6,771 nt of DNA from Gemmataceae bacterium (GTDB lineage: Bacteria > Planctomycetota > Planctomycetia > Gemmatales > Gemmataceae): contig CANLGS010000224.1 of assembly GCA_947490035.1 (NCBI GenBank), forward strand, positions 1 through 6,771, read 5' to 3'. The translations under genes were made by a program, and so were the position numbers. Below, piece after piece: positions 4,430-6,771 of the stretch (position 1 is its first letter; the number at the start of each line of letters is the position of its first letter). The notes below the pieces were generated by a model that saw nothing but the letters and a program-made list of their open reading frames with translations, was not told where the DNA came from and did not search any database.

Positions 4430-5267
4430 TCGCCGCGACCCGCTTGGCGGGCTTCACTGTCTCCACCGCAGGCGCGCCCGCCGCGAACTCGATCATCTGC
4501 AACCGCTTCCGCACGCCGTCGGCGTACTGCTCGGACAGTTCGATGCCGAGGTAGTCGCGGCCCAACTTCTTCGCGACCGCGAGCGTGGTCCCGCTGCCCG
4601 CGAACGGGTCCAGCACCAGGTCGCCCGGCTCCGACGCGACGCGCACGATGCGGTCCAGCACCGCCTCCGGCATCTGGCACGGGTGGCCCAGGCGCTCGTT
4701 GAACGTGCCGCACACGCGCGGCACGTGCCACGTGTCCGAATCGGGCAGGAAGTGCGCTTCGCTCTCTTGCGGCCGCAGCATCCACGTGTCGTCGGGCAGC
4801 TTGCCGACCGGGTTCGCGCGGCGGTCCGCGTAGGTCGTCATGCGGGCGCTGGGCACGCGCACCCGGTCCGGGAAGAACGTGTAGTCCTTGGGGTCGCGGA
4901 CGTAGTACAGGATGTGCGCGTGACTGCGGTTGAACTTCTTCTGGCAGTTCACGCCGAACGTGTAGTGCCACACGATCCAGTTGCGCATGGTGAGGCCGAG
5001 CGCGTCGAGCCGAACTTTGTGTTCGGCCACGAACTCGTCGCCGATGGCGAGGAACAGCGAGCCGTTCGGGGCGAGGACGCGGACGGTCGCGGCCAGCCAC
5101 TTCTCGGTCCACGCGAGGTAGTCGGCCTTCGCGCGGCGGTCGTCGTACACGTCGTACCGGTAGCCGATGTTGAACGGCGGGTCGGCGAACACGAGGTCCG
5201 CACACCCCGCCGGCAGCCCCTCCAGAACTTGAATGCAGTCGCCTTCGATCACGTCGTTGGTCCGCAT
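4422..5267 (-). CDS. Site-specific DNA methyltransferase, beta-class (N6-adenine or N4-cytosine), orphan
   Basis: 281 residues. The catalytic motif IV is ADPPFNIGYRYD (residues 28-39, DPPF at 29-32). The S-adenosylmethionine-binding motif I comes late, as LDPFAGSGTTLAVAKKLGRDYLGIEL (219-244, with FAGSG at 222-226). The order IV then I is that of the beta class (M.HinfI/CcrM type). HPCQMP at 195-200 is the usual segment just before motif I. The region between (about 60-195) would hold the target-recognition part. DPPF/Y in this class goes with adenine-N6 methylation in most characterised members, but cytosine-N4 cannot be excluded. Start: ATG at 5267 with AAAGGG upstream on the minus strand; the frame stays open to 5486, but the extra 73 residues lie in the divergent promoter region and have no domain character. 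The last residues, VKPAKRVAAKR, are basic. No restriction endonuclease is adjacent, so it is probably regulatory or solitary. Confidence 0.93.
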   Translation of the reverse strand: MRTNDVIEGDCIQVLEGLPAGCADLVFADPPFNIGYRYDVYDDRRAKADYLAWTEKWLAATVRVLAPNGSLFLAIGDEFVAEHKVRLDALGLTMRNWIVWHYTFGVNCQKKFNRSHAHILYYVRDPKDYTFFPDRVRVPSARMTTYADRRANPVGKLPDDTWMLRPQESEAHFLPDSDTWHVPRVCGTFNERLGHPCQMPEAVLDRIVRVASEPGDLVLDPFAGSGTTLAVAKKLGRDYLGIELSEQYADGVRKRLQMIEFAAGAPAVETVKPAKRVAAKR

Positions 5268-5488
5268 ACCATCGCCCTTTCCTGTACAACCGCTTAGCTT
5301 TCGCCCACCGGTACACATAGGACGCGCGGCACAATCGCGAGCGCCGGGCGCGGGGCGCCGGTGAGAAATGTAGGGACCGGGCGTTAGGCTGTAGCGGTCG
5401 CGCGAGGTGTGCGGGGAAATTGGTCTGGCGACGCCGGGTCGGGGTCGGTACTCTCCCGCACCCGAAAGTCGATACTGTGGGATCACGG
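5268..5488. promoter_or_regulatory. Divergent intergenic region between the methyltransferase and the ABC permease
   Basis: 221 nt separate the two start codons and must hold promoters for both directions. I see no strong sigma70 pair on either strand. On the minus strand TATGTG (plus-strand CACATA, 5314-5319) is a weak -10 candidate without a matching -35. On the plus strand GATACT (5471-5476) is only a poor -10 candidate, and it lies too close to the ATG to leave a normal leader. No repeat family occurs here, unlike in the other gaps. Confidence 0.45.
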
Positions 5489-6295
5489 ATGTTCCGCCAC
5501 CTGTCAGCCGTCTGGACCGCCCGCTATTTCCTGCTCGCGCTGGTCAAGCTCGACCTGCGGCTGCGCTACCGGCGCTCGGTGCTGGGGCTGGGCTGGTCGC
5601 TGCTGCACCCGGTCGCGATGACGGTCGTGTTCACGGTGGTGTTCAGCCAACTGTTCGGCGACGGCAACCCCATCCAGTACGCGGCCTACGCGCTGGCCGG
5701 CCTGGCCGTGTGGAACTTCCTGCGCGAGGCGGGCACGCTCGGCAGTAAGGCGTTTCTGATTAACGAGGCGTACATCCGCCAAAGCCCGCTCCCGTACACG
5801 GTGTACACGCTCCGCACGGTACTGGGTCAGGCGATCCACTCGTGCCTGGCGCTGGCCGTGGTTGTGGCTCTGCTCGCGGTCACGACCGGCGACCCCGGCG
5901 TGTTCGTCGGGCTGGCCCTCGCGCTGCCGGGACTGCTGCTCGCCCTGGTCGCGGCGTGGGCGGTGGCGACCATCGGCGCGTTCGTGACTTCGTTCTTCCA
6001 CGACATGGCGCACCTCATCGAGGTGGCCGCGCAGGTCGGGTTCTTCCTCACGCCCATCATGTACCGGCGGAGCCTGCTCGACTCGCGCGGGCTGGGCTGG
6101 CTGGTCGATATCAACCCCGCGAACGTCTACATCTCGCTGGTCCGCGACCCGCTGCTGGCGGGCGCGCCGACCGCGGCCGGGCTGGAGGCGCTGGGCTACA
6201 CGTACCTGTCCGCGCTGGTCCTCACCGCGGTCCTCGTCGCGCTGGCCGCCGGCGTCGTCGGCTGGCTCCAGAAGAAAGTGATCTTCCACTTGTGA
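5489..6295 (+). CDS. ABC-2 type polysaccharide export permease (Wzm/TagG-like)
   Basis: 268 residues from ATG 5489; the frame is open to a TTG at 5420 and a GTG at 5477, but family alignment favours MFRHLSAVWTARYFLLALVK as the N-terminus. The segment LRLRYRRSVLGLGWSLLHPV (23-42) is the conserved amphipathic start of O-antigen, teichoic acid and capsule exporters, followed by a first membrane span at 40-56. Further spans are at about 66-80, 110-132, 138-168, 177-193 and 238-260, giving the six of this family. LIEVAAQVGFFLTPIMY (176-192) and DINPANVYISLVRDPLL (207-223) are typical of the family. It forms the inner-membrane channel that moves an undecaprenyl-linked polysaccharide outward. Its ATPase partner starts 120 nt downstream. 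The ribosome site is weak (TGGGAT). No glycosyltransferase is in view, so the exported glycan is unknown. Confidence 0.93.
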   Translation: MFRHLSAVWTARYFLLALVKLDLRLRYRRSVLGLGWSLLHPVAMTVVFTVVFSQLFGDGNPIQYAAYALAGLAVWNFLREAGTLGSKAFLINEAYIRQSPLPYTVYTLRTVLGQAIHSCLALAVVVALLAVTTGDPGVFVGLALALPGLLLALVAAWAVATIGAFVTSFFHDMAHLIEVAAQVGFFLTPIMYRRSLLDSRGLGWLVDINPANVYISLVRDPLLAGAPTAAGLEALGYTYLSALVLTAVLVALAAGVVGWLQKKVIFHL

Positions 6296-6302
6296 CCTCG
6301 AA

Positions 6303-6389
6303 GGCGAGCGGGGGGCGTAAGCCCCCTGTTGGCTCTCATCGCGGTCGGAGGCGTCGAGATTAACAGGGGGCTTACGCCCCCCGCTCGCC
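6303..6389. repeat. Nested palindromic element inside the ABC exporter operon, 28-bp perfect arms
   Basis: Arms 6303-6330 and 6362-6389 are perfect inverted copies of 28 bp with a 31-nt centre. Each arm folds on itself: GGGGGC (6311-6316), loop GTAA (a GNRA-type tetraloop in RNA), GCCCCC (6321-6326), and its mirror GGGGGC-TTAC-GCCCCC at 6366-6381. This is again a paired REP-like layout, of another family than the 4339 element. It starts 7 nt after the permease stop and ends 26 nt before the ATPase start. It could weaken read-through or stabilise the upstream message and so set the permease-to-ATPase ratio. Confidence 0.92.
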
Positions 6390-6415
6390 ACAGATTCCAA
6401 TAGAGACCTGCATTC

Positions 6416-6771
6416 ATGGCGAAGATCGAACTTCAGAACGTGGCCGTCACGTTCAACGCCCACCAGCAGAAGCGGATGAGCCTCAAGGAGTACCTGATCA
6501 GCGGGCTGTTCCGCCGGTCGATGAACCCGGTGCTGCGGGTGCGCGCGCTCGAGGGCATCAACCTGTCGGCCCGCGACGGCGACCGGATCGGCGTGATCGG
6601 GCACAACGGGGCCGGCAAGAGTACGCTCCTGAAGACGCTCGCGGGCATCTACACGCCCACCGCCGGCACGCGCGAGGTCGAGGGCCGCATCTGCTCGCTG
6701 TTCGACATCACGCTCGGCTTCGAGTCCGAGGCGACCGGTTGGGACAACATCCTGTACCGCTCGTACCTCCA
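6416..6771 (+). CDS. ABC transporter ATP-binding protein of the polysaccharide exporter (Wzt/TagH-like), N-terminal part
   Basis: 118 complete codons are visible; the gene runs off the window end. [15 protein letters not shown] begins the first beta strands. The insert between strands ([30 protein letters not shown]) is characteristic of polysaccharide exporters, where the Y-F/R-x-x-x-RALxxI segment precedes Walker A. Walker A is GHNGAGKST at residues 62-70. After it come [15 protein letters not shown] and [23 protein letters not shown] (90-112), matching the Wzt/KpsT/TagH group, where the L-F-D/E-I-x-x-G-F-x-x-x-x-TG-x-x-N segment is the Q-loop region equivalent. It would energise the permease encoded just upstream. 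Signature, Walker B and any carbohydrate-binding C-terminal domain lie beyond the window. The ribosome site is weak (AGAG at 6402-6405). Confidence 0.95.
   Translation, partial: MAKIELQNVAVTFNAHQQKRMSLKEYLISGLFRRSMNPVLRVRALEGINLSARDGDRIGVIGHNGAGKSTLLKTLAGIYTPTAGTREVEGRICSLFDITLGFESEATGWDNILYRSYL

Noticed and set aside
4069..5334. Minus-strand open frame of 421 codons across the coiled-coil gene end and the methyltransferase
   Set aside because: It lies in another frame of the methyltransferase and antisense to the coiled-coil gene, is Arg/Ala/Pro-rich and shows no motifs, whereas the methyltransferase frame shows motifs IV and I.
5268..5486. N-terminal extension of the methyltransferase by 73 residues
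   Set aside because: The extension lacks domain character, lies in the divergent promoter region, and the internal ATG at 5267 has a purine-rich ribosome site and starts right at the conserved N-terminal strand.
5504..6604. Minus-strand open frame of 366 codons antisense to the permease and ATPase
   Set aside because: Composition rich in Arg, Gln and His and no domain; it is the mirror of well-supported membrane and ATPase genes.

Overview
The window is GC-rich DNA with long open frames and GC-ending codons. It carries several intergenic repeat families, secreted proteins with Pro/Ala-rich tails that match no family I know, and a polysaccharide-type ABC exporter. This most resembles a planctomycete of the Gemmata/Gemmataceae type. 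That is an inference from style and repeat types; the window has no marker gene that fixes the taxonomy.

Layout, left to right: (1) the C-terminal 90 codons of a flavin-reductase-like split-barrel protein (1-273); (2) a small soluble sulfite-oxidase-family molybdopterin oxidoreductase (389-1030); (3) two tandem paralogous genes for exported proteins of unknown function (1226-1864 and 2107-3252), the first with one copy and the second with two copies of an apparently uncharacterised domain of about 115-130 residues; (4) a gene for a single-pass membrane protein with a long coiled coil (3468-4325); (5) on the minus strand, an orphan beta-class DNA methyltransferase (4422-5267) that converges on gene 4; (6) after a divergent promoter region, an ABC-2 permease (5489-6295) and the start of its ATPase (6416 to window end), a Wzm/Wzt-type pair for exporting a surface polysaccharide.

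The most striking structural feature lies between the genes. Five of the seven intergenic gaps are largely filled by inverted repeats with arms of 28-41 bp, of at least four sequence families: an imperfect TTAGCTGTTAGC-type repeat (278-383), two A-rich GTAAAAGG-type elements (1020-1116 and 1878-1973), a nested palindrome built on GCACAGGCT (4339-4429), and a nested palindrome built on GGGGGC-GTAA-GCCCCC (6303-6389). The last two look like paired REP sequences (BIME-like). Two elements supply the stop codon of a neighbouring gene. The remaining two gaps hold a classical terminator plus a sigma70-like promoter (3253-3467) and the divergent promoter region (5268-5488).

Functionally the window reads as a set of short independent transcription units. 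Only the ABC exporter pair is clearly an operon, and a repeat interrupts it. The two paralogs and the coiled-coil protein share an envelope-protein layout: an N-terminal export or anchor segment, a variable body, and a Pro-rich tail ending in charged residues. No mobile element, CRISPR array, tRNA or rRNA is visible.
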